DNA of 58,858 nucleotides, taken from the NCBI GenBank assembly GCA_019455245.1, contig JACFMR010000024.1, positions 1 to 58,858 of the forward strand. The letters are read 5' to 3'. A program made the position numbers and the translations under genes. Positions 17,012 to 25,800 of the stretch are shown piece after piece. The notes below the pieces were generated by a model, which was given only the letters and a program-made list of their open reading frames with translations, had not been told where the DNA came from and did no database searches. Within the stretch, counting starts at the first letter, position 1. Each line of letters opens with the position of its first letter. This DNA comes from Opitutaceae bacterium (GTDB lineage: Bacteria > Verrucomicrobiota > Verrucomicrobiia > Opitutales > Opitutaceae).

Positions 17012-17620
17012 TCAGTCCTGCGCCGCCCCCCGCTCCACCCAGGCGGCATACTCCGCCCGCGACATGAAACGCAGCGAAGCCGAGTTGATGCAGTAGCGCA
17101 GCCGCGTCGGCCGCGGACCGTCGTCAAACACATGCCCGAGATGGCTGCCGCAAACATTGCAGTGCACCTCCGTGCGGATCATCCCGTGCGACCGGTCCAC
17201 GAGTTCACCGACGAAGGATTTCTCCAACGGCTGCCAGAAACTCGGCCAGCCCGTGCCGCTGTCGAACTTCGTGGCGCTGTCAAACAACGGCGTTTCACAG
17301 CCGACGCAGAAATAGACGCCGGACTCCTTCTGGTTCCAATACGCGTTGCGGAACGGCGGCTCGGTGCCCTGTTGGCGGGCGACGTGATACTGCTCCGGCG
17401 TCAGCCGCGCGCGCCATTCGGCATCGGTGCGCTGCACCTTGGCCTGGCTCATGTCGATCACGACGTTGGACGGCAGACCGCAGGCGGAGATCTCGCCCGG
17501 GGCGCATTCCGTGGCGTCCTTGGCCAACGGATTTTTCTGGGATGGTTTCATGGCGGCGGCAAAAAGGGTTCCGGTGGTGACAGCGAGCCCGAGCAAAATG
17601 AGTTGGCGAAAGGTGATCAT
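17012..17620 (-). CDS. msrB: Peptide-methionine (R)-S-oxide reductase, exported
   Basis: A 202-residue MsrB that reduces methionine-R-sulfoxide in damaged proteins. The catalytic Cys is in RYCINSASL, and the two zinc-binding CxxC pairs are CVGC and CNVC; the segment KFDSGTGWPSFWQP is a family hallmark. An N-terminal hydrophobic segment (ITFRQLILLGLAVTTGTLFAAA) looks like a signal peptide, so the enzyme probably acts in the periplasm. ATG 17620 is taken as start, with ATG 17641 as an alternative. No fused MsrA domain is present. Confidence 0.92.
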   Translation of the reverse strand: MITFRQLILLGLAVTTGTLFAAAMKPSQKNPLAKDATECAPGEISACGLPSNVVIDMSQAKVQRTDAEWRARLTPEQYHVARQQGTEPPFRNAYWNQKESGVYFCVGCETPLFDSATKFDSGTGWPSFWQPLEKSFVGELVDRSHGMIRTEVHCNVCGSHLGHVFDDGPRPTRLRYCINSASLRFMSRAEYAAWVERGAAQD

Positions 17621-17650
17621 ACCGGTGCGCAGCATAGCCAACCTTGCGGA

Positions 17651-18937
17651 TTATTCCACCCGCACCGGCAAGATTCCGTCGCCAAATTCGGCCTGGAGCC
17701 GCTGCCCGGTCGCCAGTCCCGCACGCCGCGGCACCGGGCGGCCGGCCTCGTCGCGCACGATGGCAAAGCCCCGGTTGAGCACCGCCGCCGGGCTGACCGA
17801 CTGGAGCCGCTTCCACAGCTCGAGGAGCCGTTGCGATTCGTTTTGCACCCGAAACTCCGGGGAAACCCGGGCCAGCTCCGACCGCGCCGCGGCCAGCTGG
17901 TGACGCCGCTCCTGCAGCGTGGAACGCAGCGCCGCCGCCAGGCGGTTGGCGCAATCATCCAGCCTCAGGGCCCCCTGTTCGATCCGACCCGCCGGACTGA
18001 GCAGCCGCAACCGGCTGCGCGCGTGATCGACGCCCGCCCGCGCCCGCTCCACCGCATCCAACAGCCCGTCGCGCAAAGCCTCCGCCGCATGTTCCACCCG
18101 CGCCACCGCATCGACAAAATGGCTGGAGATCAGCTCGGCCGCCGCGCTCGGCGTTTCCGCCCGCACATCGGCCGCAAAGTCGCACAACGTGAAATCAATC
18201 TCATGTCCCACCGCCGACACCACCGGCACGGGGCAGGCCGCCACCGCGCGCACCAGCGGCTCCTCGTTGAACGCCCACAGATCCTCCAAGCTGCCGCCGC
18301 CGCGGCCGATGACCAGCAGGTCGAAAATCCCCAGCGCCGCCGCGCGCTGCAGCATCGCCACCATCTCCTCGGCCGCACCCGCGCCCTGCACTTTCGCCGG
18401 CAGCACCACCACACGCCCGCGCCAGCCGCGCCGCGTCAAAATGCGCAAAAAATCCTGCACCGCCGCCCCGGTCGGCGAGGTGATGAAACCCACCGTCGTC
18501 GGCATCGGCGGCAACGGCTGTTTGCGTTCGGGATCAAACAATCCCTCCGCCGCCAGTTTCCGCTTCAGCGCCTCGAACTCCTGCTGCAGCCGGCCCACGC
18601 CGTCCTCGATCACGGCGCGCACGATCAGCTGATACTGGCCGCGCGCCTCGTACACGCTCACCTGGCCGAAGACCACGACTTGCAGCCCGTCGCGCAGTTT
18701 CACCGTCTGCTTCATCGCGTCGCCGCGAAACAGCACCGCGCTCAGTTGCGCCCCGGCATCCTTCAGCGAAAAATACACGTGGCCGCTGGCCTGCGCGCGC
18801 AGGTTGGAAACCTCGCCGCGCACCCAGCCCGCGCGCAGCTGGGTTTCGAGCAGCACCTTGACCCGGCGCGTGAAGTCCGTGACCGATTCGACCCGGTCGT
18901 CGGCCTCGGCGAACAGCACCTCGTCGCGCCGTTTCAT
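17651..18937 (-). CDS. xseA: Exodeoxyribonuclease VII large subunit
   Basis: A 428-residue subunit of the nuclease that degrades single-stranded DNA to short oligonucleotides. An N-terminal OB-fold (about residues 20-115, with WVRGEVSNLRAQASGHVYFSLKD) is followed by the catalytic domain with GFITSPTGAAVQDFLRIL, LLVIGRGGGSLEDLWAFNEE and VSAVGHEIDFTLCDFAADVRAETPSAAAEL, and a coiled-coil Arg/Ala/Leu-rich C-terminal part. ATG 18937 overlaps the stop of the upstream membrane gene (ATGA). The small subunit xseB is not seen in the window. Confidence 0.96.
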   Translation of the reverse strand: MKRRDEVLFAEADDRVESVTDFTRRVKVLLETQLRAGWVRGEVSNLRAQASGHVYFSLKDAGAQLSAVLFRGDAMKQTVKLRDGLQVVVFGQVSVYEARGQYQLIVRAVIEDGVGRLQQEFEALKRKLAAEGLFDPERKQPLPPMPTTVGFITSPTGAAVQDFLRILTRRGWRGRVVVLPAKVQGAGAAEEMVAMLQRAAALGIFDLLVIGRGGGSLEDLWAFNEEPLVRAVAACPVPVVSAVGHEIDFTLCDFAADVRAETPSAAAELISSHFVDAVARVEHAAEALRDGLLDAVERARAGVDHARSRLRLLSPAGRIEQGALRLDDCANRLAAALRSTLQERRHQLAAARSELARVSPEFRVQNESQRLLELWKRLQSVSPAAVLNRGFAIVRDEAGRPVPRRAGLATGQRLQAEFGDGILPVRVE

Positions 18938-19623
18938 GCCTGCGCCTTTTCCCGTCGCCGGCGGTAGTGCCGCCGCAACAACTGCACGGCCACCGTCAGC
19001 GCCGCAAACAGCCCGACCGACACCAGCACCATCTTGCCCTCGCCCTCCATCAGCGCCTCGCCGAACAGCACGAACGCGCAGGCGTAGGACGAGGAGATCA
19101 CCCATGAAATGAAGAAATACGTGCCGAACGGAATGCCCGCCAAGCCGAGCAAATAGCTCTGCAACACATACGGCGGCCCCGGCGTCACGCGCACGAGTAT
19201 CACCATGCCCCGATGATCGGCCGCCTTCACCTCGGGCAGCTTGTAGCCCAGCCAGCCGACCAACCGCTCCAACCACGGCCGCAACGCATGCCGCGCCAGC
19301 CAGTAGGAAAGCGCGAGATTGAGCGCGAGGCTCAGCCAGACCAACAGCAGCACCGCCGGCATGCCGATGGTCGGCGCAAACACCGGCCCGGCCGTCAGCG
19401 TGAAGACCGACAACGGACACCCCACGGCCGGCAGCAGCGCCATCAGCAGAAAAAATCCCGTCGCGCCCACCTGCCGCACCTGCGCCACCCCTTGCTCCGC
19501 CAACGAACGCACATCACCGCCGTGGCTGCGCAGCACCCACCACGCCACCGCCAAACCCGTCACGCCCAACGCGGCGAGCACGGCCAGTTTGATTCCGCGG
19601 CGATGATTCTGCTGTTCCTGCAT
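18934..19623 (-). CDS. TVP38/TMEM64 family (VTT domain) membrane protein
   Basis: A 229-residue inner-membrane protein with a VTT/SNARE-associated domain. Typical signs are the segment [29 protein letters not shown], the re-entrant [22 protein letters not shown], and [29 protein letters not shown] with its conserved Pro/Gly. Related DedA and TMEM41 proteins move lipids across membranes. The C-terminus is strongly basic ([13 protein letters not shown]). It overlaps xseA by four bases, so the two are co-translated, though a functional link is not obvious. ATG 19623 is preferred over the longer frame-open start at 19704. Confidence 0.82.
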   Translation of the reverse strand: MQEQQNHRRGIKLAVLAALGVTGLAVAWWVLRSHGGDVRSLAEQGVAQVRQVGATGFFLLMALLPAVGCPLSVFTLTAGPVFAPTIGMPAVLLLVWLSLALNLALSYWLARHALRPWLERLVGWLGYKLPEVKAADHRGMVILVRVTPGPPYVLQSYLLGLAGIPFGTYFFISWVISSSYACAFVLFGEALMEGEGKMVLVSVGLFAALTVAVQLLRRHYRRRREKAQA

Positions 19624-19736
19624 CGCCCCAGCCTGCGTCACCTCGCGAGACAGCGTCAAGGACGGCGTGCCGCTGCAACGGGCGGGAAAAAGACTTCCGT
19701 TCATCCCGGCGAAAACTACCGTGGCCGGATTCGCCC

Positions 19737-20429
19737 ATGAAGCTCTCCATCGTGATCCCGTGCTACAACGAGGCCCAGACCATCCGCTCCTTGGTCGAGC
19801 GGGTGCGGGCCGCCCCGGTCAAACACAAGGAGATCATCATCGTGGACGACTGCTCGCGCGACGGCACCCGCGACCTCCTGCGCACCCAGATCGCGCCGCT
19901 GGTGGACAAGGTCATTTATCATGAGGTCAACCAGGGCAAGGGCGCCGCCCTGCGCACCGGTTTCGCCGCCGCCACGGGTGACGCCGTCATCGTGCAGGAC
20001 GCCGATCTGGAATACGACCCCGACGAATACCCCCGCCTGCTCAAACCCATCCTCGACGGCAAGGCCGACGTGGTGTTCGGCTCGCGCTTCATGGGGGCCG
20101 AGGCCCATCGTGTGGTCTATTTCTGGCACATGGTCGGCAACCGTTTTCTCACCCTGCTCTCCAACATGCTGACCAATCTCAACCTCACCGACATGGAAAC
20201 CTGCTACAAGGTCTTCCGCCGCGAGGTGCTGCAGCAGATCACGATCGAGGAAAACCGTTTCGGCTTCGAGCCCGAGATCACCGCCAAGGTCGCCGCGCTC
20301 AAGGACTGCCGCATCTACGAGGTCGGCATCTCCTACTACGGCCGCACCTACTCCGAGGGCAAAAAAATCGGCTGGCGCGACGGCTTCCGCGCCCTCTGGG
20401 CGATTTTGAAATACAATCTGTTCCGCTGA
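19737..20429 (+). CDS. Family 2 glycosyltransferase (polyprenyl-phosphate sugar transferase-like)
   Basis: A 230-residue soluble GT2 enzyme. It starts [16 protein letters not shown], has [13 protein letters not shown], the nucleotide-sugar/metal motif [11 protein letters not shown], and FGSRFMG, all typical of dolichol- or undecaprenyl-phosphate mannose/glucose synthases. Such enzymes load a sugar onto a lipid carrier at the inner face of the membrane. There is no C-terminal membrane anchor. It opens the glycosylation island, and the following GT-C-like membrane proteins are natural users of lipid-linked sugars. Confidence 0.9.
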   Translation: MKLSIVIPCYNEAQTIRSLVERVRAAPVKHKEIIIVDDCSRDGTRDLLRTQIAPLVDKVIYHEVNQGKGAALRTGFAAATGDAVIVQDADLEYDPDEYPRLLKPILDGKADVVFGSRFMGAEAHRVVYFWHMVGNRFLTLLSNMLTNLNLTDMETCYKVFRREVLQQITIEENRFGFEPEITAKVAALKDCRIYEVGISYYGRTYSEGKKIGWRDGFRALWAILKYNLFR

Positions 20430-20432
20430 GCC

Positions 20433-21848
20433 GTGAAAGCAACGGGGCACAGCCCGGCGACCGCACCGCTCTGGCCGATCCTCGCCCTGCTGGCCGCCGC
20501 GTTGTGGTTGTGGATTTCCTGGTGCCGGATGCCGGCTTCCAGTTGGAACGACCTGCGGCTGGCGCCGGTCTTCATGGCCGCGGCCGGGGAGCCGGTTTAC
20601 ACCCTGCCGGGAGCAGGTGTGCTGACCACCTGGATGTATGGACCCGTGCCGCTGTGGCTCTGGAGCCCCGCTTTGCTTGCGCAAGATGCCGTCTCCGCCG
20701 TGCTCGTGGCGGGAGCGACGAATCTCCTGTGGACCGTGGGTGCGCTCCTCACGGTCTGTCTGCTCTGGCCCTGCCCCGATGCAAACCGCGCCGACCGGCT
20801 GCTGGCCGCTGCGCTTTGTGTCGCGGTTTGGCCGGAGCCGGCGTTCCGCTTTCTGCAGGCGGACAATCTCGTCGTCGCCGGCGGCCTGGTCGCGAACCTG
20901 CTGCTGGTGCGCGCCGGCGGTCGACCCCTGCTGCTGTGGGGTGCGGCGATCGCCACCGTCGTGGCACTGGGCAGCAAACAGACCGCCGTGGGACTCCTCC
21001 TCGCGCAGTTGGTGTGGCTCGCGCGAACACAAGGGCTTGCCGCCATGCGGTCGCATATCGGCCGCATCATCGCAGCCGGCGTGCCGGTGGTGGGCGTGGC
21101 GCTGATCCAATTCGGCCCGCGCGAACTTTGGTTTGGCATCGTCACCGTACCCGCCGCGCTCCCTTGGGTGGAGGATCCCTTGGCACGTCTCACCGCGCTT
21201 GCACCAATCCTCGCCGGCCAATGGTTGATCCCGGTGCTGATCGTCATCGCGCTTGGCCGACGTTTGCTCGCGACCAATCCTGTGCTAACGCTCGGCTTCG
21301 CCACCTTCGCATGCACCCTGCCGTTCGACACCGCCGGTCTGCTCTCGACCGGGGGAAGCACGAACAATTTGCACGGTTTCCAGTTGCTCACGCCCCCGCT
21401 CCTGCTGGCGTTGCTTGGGCTCGCCCGTCGGCGCGGTGCGGCGGCACCGGCATTGATCGCGGCCGCGGTTGTGGTGACCGGCGGTGCGCGCATCTGGGAA
21501 GCCGACCATGTGCCGCTGGCGCCCGCCACGGAACGCATGCTTGCGGCCGATGCGTTGATCCGCGCCGCGCCCGGTGAACTCTGGTTGCCGTGGTCGCCGC
21601 TCGTCACGTGGTTTGCGGAAGGTCGCTTCGATCACGCGGAAGACGGCATCTACGTGCGGTTCATCACCGGGCATCCGGTTGCGCTCACCCACGCCCGGGC
21701 GCATCTGCCGCCACGTTTCGGCGCCATGGCTTTGCCCGCCGGAGCGGACTGGGGTGTGGCGGAGAAACTTGCCGGCCACCCGTCAACGGAAAGTAAAACT
21801 GGCGGCTGGCGCGTTGTGCGCTGGGCAACCCCGGAGCCCGGCCGATAA
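20433..21848 (+). CDS. Polytopic membrane protein, GT-C-like
   Basis: A 471-residue protein with about ten hydrophobic helices and a C-terminal periplasmic segment of about 100 residues. The first loop between helices (PASSWNDLRLAPVFMAAAGEPVYTLPGAG) has the position and polar/aromatic composition of the first external loop of GT-C glycosyltransferases, though the acidic motif is only WND. No family name can be assigned with confidence. It starts with GTG 4 bases after the GT2 gene and precedes another GT2. A lipid-linked sugar transferase of the periplasmic face is the likeliest role. Confidence 0.6.
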   Translation: MKATGHSPATAPLWPILALLAAALWLWISWCRMPASSWNDLRLAPVFMAAAGEPVYTLPGAGVLTTWMYGPVPLWLWSPALLAQDAVSAVLVAGATNLLWTVGALLTVCLLWPCPDANRADRLLAAALCVAVWPEPAFRFLQADNLVVAGGLVANLLLVRAGGRPLLLWGAAIATVVALGSKQTAVGLLLAQLVWLARTQGLAAMRSHIGRIIAAGVPVVGVALIQFGPRELWFGIVTVPAALPWVEDPLARLTALAPILAGQWLIPVLIVIALGRRLLATNPVLTLGFATFACTLPFDTAGLLSTGGSTNNLHGFQLLTPPLLLALLGLARRRGAAAPALIAAAVVVTGGARIWEADHVPLAPATERMLAADALIRAAPGELWLPWSPLVTWFAEGRFDHAEDGIYVRFITGHPVALTHARAHLPPRFGAMALPAGADWGVAEKLAGHPSTESKTGGWRVVRWATPEPGR

Positions 21849-21893
21849 TCGCGCTTCCGCTTTGCCGCCGCTTGCTCCATAAGCAAATCCTGC

Positions 21894-22838
21894 GTGAGCC
21901 GCCCACCCCACATCGCGATCGTCACCCCCGCCTTCAACGAGGCGGCCGTATTGCCGCAACTCTTCGCCCGATTGACCGCACTGTTTGACGCCCACCCCGG
22001 GGTCGCATGGAGCGTGGTGCTGATCGACGACGGCAGCCGCGACGCCACGGCCGCCCTGATCGAGACCCAATGCGCACAGGACCCCCGCTTCCACCTCGTC
22101 GCGCTGTCACGTAACTTCGGCTTTCAAAACGCCCTCGCGGCCGGCCTTGCCCAATGTGCGGACATGGACGCGGTCGTGACGATGGACGCCGACCTGCAGG
22201 ACCCGCCCGAGTTGATACCCGACATGGTGGCGGCGTGGCGCGATGGCGCGGAAATCGTGCTGGCGGTGCGACGCTCGCGACAGGAAAGCGGACTGCGCCG
22301 CGTGGGTTTCGAGCTGTTCCACCGCTGGTTTGGCTCGCTGATCGATCTCTCGATTGAGCGCAACACCGGCACCTTCGGCCTGCTCGGCCGGAACGCGCTG
22401 GCGGCATTCAACCAATTGCCCGAGGTGCACCGTTTCTTTCCGGGCCTGCGCTCGTGGGTGGGCTTCTCCCGCGCGGAAGTGTATTATGATCGCAAGGAGC
22501 GCGCCGCCGGGCAACCGGGGCAGAGTCTCCCCCAGCTCATCCGCTACGCCCTCGACGGCCTCTTCAGCTTCTCCCATCTGCCTTTGCGCCTGCTGACCTA
22601 CGCGGGGGTTTTCATCGCCGGCGTGGGTTTTTCAATCGGCGTGTTCTTCATTGTGCGGCGGTTGCTGGGCATCGAAGTCGCGCAGACCGGTTTCACCACC
22701 CTGGTCACCCTGCTGCTGTTCATCGGCGGGGTGCAACTGGTCGGCATCGGCGTGCTCGGCGAATACCTCGGCCGCATCTACGACGAGGTGAAGCGCCGGC
22801 CAAACTACATCGTGAAACGGCGTGTTGGCTTCGACTGA
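21894..22838 (+). CDS. GtrB/ArnC-like family 2 glycosyltransferase with membrane anchor
   Basis: A 314-residue GT2 with the pattern of GtrB, ArnC and DPM1-like enzymes: IAIVTPAFNEAAVLPQL, VVLIDDGSRDAT, LSRNFGFQNALAAGL, VVTMDADLQDPPELIP, and then two C-terminal transmembrane helices (LLTYAGVFIAGVGFSIGVFFIV and TTLVTLLLFIGGVQLVGIGVLGEYLGRIYDEV). These enzymes make undecaprenyl-phosphate-linked sugars. Start is GTG 21894. It overlaps the next gene by 17 bases, a sign of a tight operon with the GT-C-like proteins. Confidence 0.92.
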   Translation: MSRPPHIAIVTPAFNEAAVLPQLFARLTALFDAHPGVAWSVVLIDDGSRDATAALIETQCAQDPRFHLVALSRNFGFQNALAAGLAQCADMDAVVTMDADLQDPPELIPDMVAAWRDGAEIVLAVRRSRQESGLRRVGFELFHRWFGSLIDLSIERNTGTFGLLGRNALAAFNQLPEVHRFFPGLRSWVGFSRAEVYYDRKERAAGQPGQSLPQLIRYALDGLFSFSHLPLRLLTYAGVFIAGVGFSIGVFFIVRRLLGIEVAQTGFTTLVTLLLFIGGVQLVGIGVLGEYLGRIYDEVKRRPNYIVKRRVGFD

Positions 22839-25020
22839 GAATCCCGCCTGGCGCGGCTTGGCCGCGCTGCTGCTGCTCGCGGTGCTCGCACTCGGAGGCC
22901 ACTGGCTGCTGTTCACGCACTTCATGGTCTATGACGATGAGGGCTATGTGCTCTGGTCGCTGCGCAGCTACGCCGCCGAGGGCGGGCTTTATACGCATGT
23001 TTACAGCCAGTACGGGCCGTTGTTCTACGTCACCTACGACGCTGTCCACCGGTTGACGGGGTTGGAATTCACCAACACCACCGGCCGCTGGATCACGCTC
23101 GGATTCTGGGCGGCAACGGCATGGATCGGCGGCTCCTTCGCTTGGCGGGCAACACGCAACGTGAGCGCAAGTCTGGCCGCGCTGGCGCTGACCTTCGCCG
23201 CGCTCTCGGTCATGAGCAGCGAACCGGCCCATCCCGGCGGACCACTGGTTTTTCTCTCCGCACTGGGTGCATGGTGGGGCGGCCGGGCGTTGCTGGCCGG
23301 TCGGCCGCAACGTTTCATCGCCGTCACGGCCGTGATCGGCGCGGCGATGCTGGCGATCAAGATCAACGTCGGGGTCTTCTTTCTCATCGCCGCGGCAAGT
23401 TGGGTGGCACTGCACACGCGGCTGACCGTTTCGCGCACCCGGGCGCTGGAGTGGTTGGTACTGCTCGGTTGCTTGTTGTCTCCCTGGGTCCTGATGGGCG
23501 ACCGCCTCGGGGCCAAACCCGGTTACGGGCAGTTTGCCCTCGTGTTCACCGCGGGCGCGGTGGGAGTCGCGCTGCTGCTCCGGCAATCGGTCAGGACGGC
23601 GGAGCACCGGCCGCGCGATTGGACTGTTTTTGCCGGTTGGACCGTTGGTACGCTCGGGCTCATCGCGCTCGCGGTCATCGCCCGCGGCACGGCCTGGACC
23701 GACCTGCTGCACGGCATGGTGCTCGCACCGTTGAACCAGCCCCTGTCGTATTCTTTCCCGCCGCGCTGGGAACCGGCCGCATCGGTGCTCGCCATCGTCA
23801 GCCTTGGACTCGCGGCAAAAATCGGCCCGCGCAGCGGCTTGACGCCGGGCTGGTGCACCGGGCTGGCGATCGCGCGACTGGCCTTGCTCGCCGGGGTGGC
23901 GTGGGGCGGTTGGCAGGCCGAGGATCACATCGTCGGCCGGTATCTGTTTCATTTCGGCACGGGCGTCGCATGGCTATATGCCCTGCCGCTGCGCGAAACC
24001 CCGGCGCGGGACGCTTCGCTCCGCCTGTGGCTGGCGTGGGTCGCGGTGTGGCAGACACTCCATGCCTTTCCGGTCGCGGGCAGCCAGGTGGCATGGGGCT
24101 CCCTGCTCATGGCGCCGCTGGTGGTCATCGGTGCGCTGGAGGCCGTGCAGGTTCTCGCCGGCGCACGGGTGCGCGTCGCGGGGCTCGGCGCCGTGGGGAT
24201 TTTGCTGGTCGCCATGGTGCCGGCGACCGAACTCGTGCGCACCGGTTGGATTTACCGGGGCGTTTCCACCGAACTGGGCCTGCCCGGGGCGGAGCGGTTG
24301 AGACTGCCGATCAACATCGCCAACAGCCTGCGCGCCATGACCCGCAATGCGGTGTTGCACGGCGACACGCTGTTCAGCCATCCGGGCATGTTCAGTTTCA
24401 ACCTTTGGAGCGGCCGCCCCACGCCGACAGCGGCCAACGTCACGGTGTGGTCCACGCTGCTGTCAGAGGCCCAGCAGGAAGCCATTCGCCAACGCCTCGC
24501 CGCCGATCCGCGTGCCGTGGTCATCGCGCAGGAATACGTGCTCAACCACCTGATCCTGCAGGGCTTTGCCCCGCGTGGCGAACTGAACGCCTATCTCATC
24601 CGCAATTTCACCCCGGCTTTCCGGGTTGAGACCTATGTGTTCTGGGTGCAACGCGGCCGCAGCATCGCCCCGGTCGGTACCGCAAAAATCGGACCGGAAG
24701 TGGCTGACGCCGGACGGAGCCTCGACGTGGTGACCGATGCCCATGGCACTCCCGCGCGCTGGGAGATCTGGACCAACGGTTACGCACATCGAGTCGCCGC
24801 GGGCGCTTTCGCCGAGACCACGGCGCAGGTGCAGTCGCTGCAACCGGATGGCACCGCAGACGGTCCGGCACGACCTCTTGCCGAAGCGGCGCTCGCAGGA
24901 GAATTGGTCCGTCTGACATGGATGATTCCACCGGCGCGGTTGCCCGGCGTGGACGACATCGAACTGCGTCTGCTTGACGCCAACGGGCGGTTGGTTGAAC
25001 GCGTACCGTTTCGGCGTTAG
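22822..25020 (+). CDS. Large polytopic membrane protein, GT39-like glycosyltransferase candidate
   Basis: A 732-residue protein with about eleven to twelve hydrophobic helices in the first 480 residues and a long C-terminal extracytoplasmic domain of about 250 residues. The first loop after helix 1 reads FMVYDDEGYVLWSLRSYAAEGGLYTHVYSQYGPLFY; its acidic pair followed by aromatic residues matches the catalytic first loop of GT39/PMT-like and Wzy-like GT-C enzymes. The C-terminal domain is beta-rich by appearance. The start is GTG 22822 (or the adjacent TTG). The last four bases overlap the convergent methyltransferase gene. Confidence 0.65.
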   Translation: MLASTENPAWRGLAALLLLAVLALGGHWLLFTHFMVYDDEGYVLWSLRSYAAEGGLYTHVYSQYGPLFYVTYDAVHRLTGLEFTNTTGRWITLGFWAATAWIGGSFAWRATRNVSASLAALALTFAALSVMSSEPAHPGGPLVFLSALGAWWGGRALLAGRPQRFIAVTAVIGAAMLAIKINVGVFFLIAAASWVALHTRLTVSRTRALEWLVLLGCLLSPWVLMGDRLGAKPGYGQFALVFTAGAVGVALLLRQSVRTAEHRPRDWTVFAGWTVGTLGLIALAVIARGTAWTDLLHGMVLAPLNQPLSYSFPPRWEPAASVLAIVSLGLAAKIGPRSGLTPGWCTGLAIARLALLAGVAWGGWQAEDHIVGRYLFHFGTGVAWLYALPLRETPARDASLRLWLAWVAVWQTLHAFPVAGSQVAWGSLLMAPLVVIGALEAVQVLAGARVRVAGLGAVGILLVAMVPATELVRTGWIYRGVSTELGLPGAERLRLPINIANSLRAMTRNAVLHGDTLFSHPGMFSFNLWSGRPTPTAANVTVWSTLLSEAQQEAIRQRLAADPRAVVIAQEYVLNHLILQGFAPRGELNAYLIRNFTPAFRVETYVFWVQRGRSIAPVGTAKIGPEVADAGRSLDVVTDAHGTPARWEIWTNGYAHRVAAGAFAETTAQVQSLQPDGTADGPARPLAEAALAGELVRLTWMIPPARLPGVDDIELRLLDANGRLVERVPFRR

Positions 25021-25748
25021 CGCCGCCGGGCGACAAGCACCAGGCTGACGCCGAAAGGAAAAGGGACGCGCCAGAAAGCGAGCCCCACAAAGAGTGCGCG
25101 CAGGACGCGATTGATGAACGGACCCGGCACCTGATCCTCCGCGCGTGCCGCGCCGGCGGGCGCCGGGAACCATTTGCGCCAACGGCGCAGCAGCCACACG
25201 GCGGGATACGCGATGACATTGGTATAATTGAGGTATACGAGTTCCCATTCTGCCGGCGGGAAAAGCGCGCGCAGCTGCGGCCGGGAGTAACGCCGGAAGT
25301 GGTGCAACCCGACATCCCAATCGCTCCACAAGGCCATGCTCGCGGGCACGGTGATCACGGCCAGGCCACCGGACCTGAGCAGACGGTGAAATCCGCCCAC
25401 AACCGCCGTGTCGTCCGGCACATGCTCCAGCACGTCCAGCGCGGTGACGTATTCCAGCGATCCATCCGGCAGCGGCACACGGTCGCCAGCGAGGCTAAGG
25501 ATTTGTTCGGGACGGAATTTCGAACGCAGAATGCGCAGGGCCTCCTCGTGGTCGTCGAGCACGAGTACGCGGCAGTGCGCCTCCATTTCCTGCGCGAAGA
25601 TGCCCGTGCCCGCCCCGCAATCGAGCAGCATGTCATTCGCCTCCGGCGGACGTGCCCGCCGGATCCATCCGCGCACGATCTCGCGCTTGCCGGCATAATA
25701 CCAATGCGCGCCCTCGACGCGGGCGAGGTTGTCGTATTCGGAAGCGTT
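25017..25748 (-). CDS. Class I SAM-dependent methyltransferase
   Basis: A 243-residue protein. The N-terminal EYDNLARVEGAHWYYAGKREIV motif is typical of methyltransferases in surface-polysaccharide clusters, followed by SAM-binding LLDCGAGTGIFAQEM, VLDDHEEAL, and DVLEHVPDDTAVVGGFHRLL. The C-terminal 80 residues contain hydrophobic stretches (VIAYPAVWLLRRW and VLRALFVGLAFWRVPFPFGV) that may bind the membrane or a lipid-linked substrate. GTG 25748 is preferred because it gives the family N-terminus; a TTG at 25787 is open. It is inverted relative to its flanking genes and divergent from 25801. Confidence 0.82.
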   Translation of the reverse strand, partial: NASEYDNLARVEGAHWYYAGKREIVRGWIRRARPPEANDMLLDCGAGTGIFAQEMEAHCRVLVLDDHEEALRILRSKFRPEQILSLAGDRVPLPDGSLEYVTALDVLEHVPDDTAVVGGFHRLLRSGGLAVITVPASMALWSDWDVGLHHFRRYSRPQLRALFPPAEWELVYLNYTNVIAYPAVWLLRRWRKWFPAPAGAARAEDQVPGPFINRVLRALFVGLAFWRVPFPFGVSLVLVARRR

Positions 25749-25800
25749 CACCGGCGGACAGGTTGACGAATCCTTGCCCGGGTCCAAGCTCGGAGAAGCG

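Noticed and set aside
15965..18967. 1000-codon plus-strand open frame over eamA, msrB and xseA
   Set aside because: Antisense shadow of three well-recognised minus-strand genes; its translation is Arg/His/Pro-rich low-complexity sequence typical of high-GC antisense frames.
19662..19704. Longer start for the VTT-domain protein (ATG 19704)
   Set aside because: The extra residues are unlike a membrane-protein leader, and the downstream ATG at 19623 directly precedes the basic segment and first helix.
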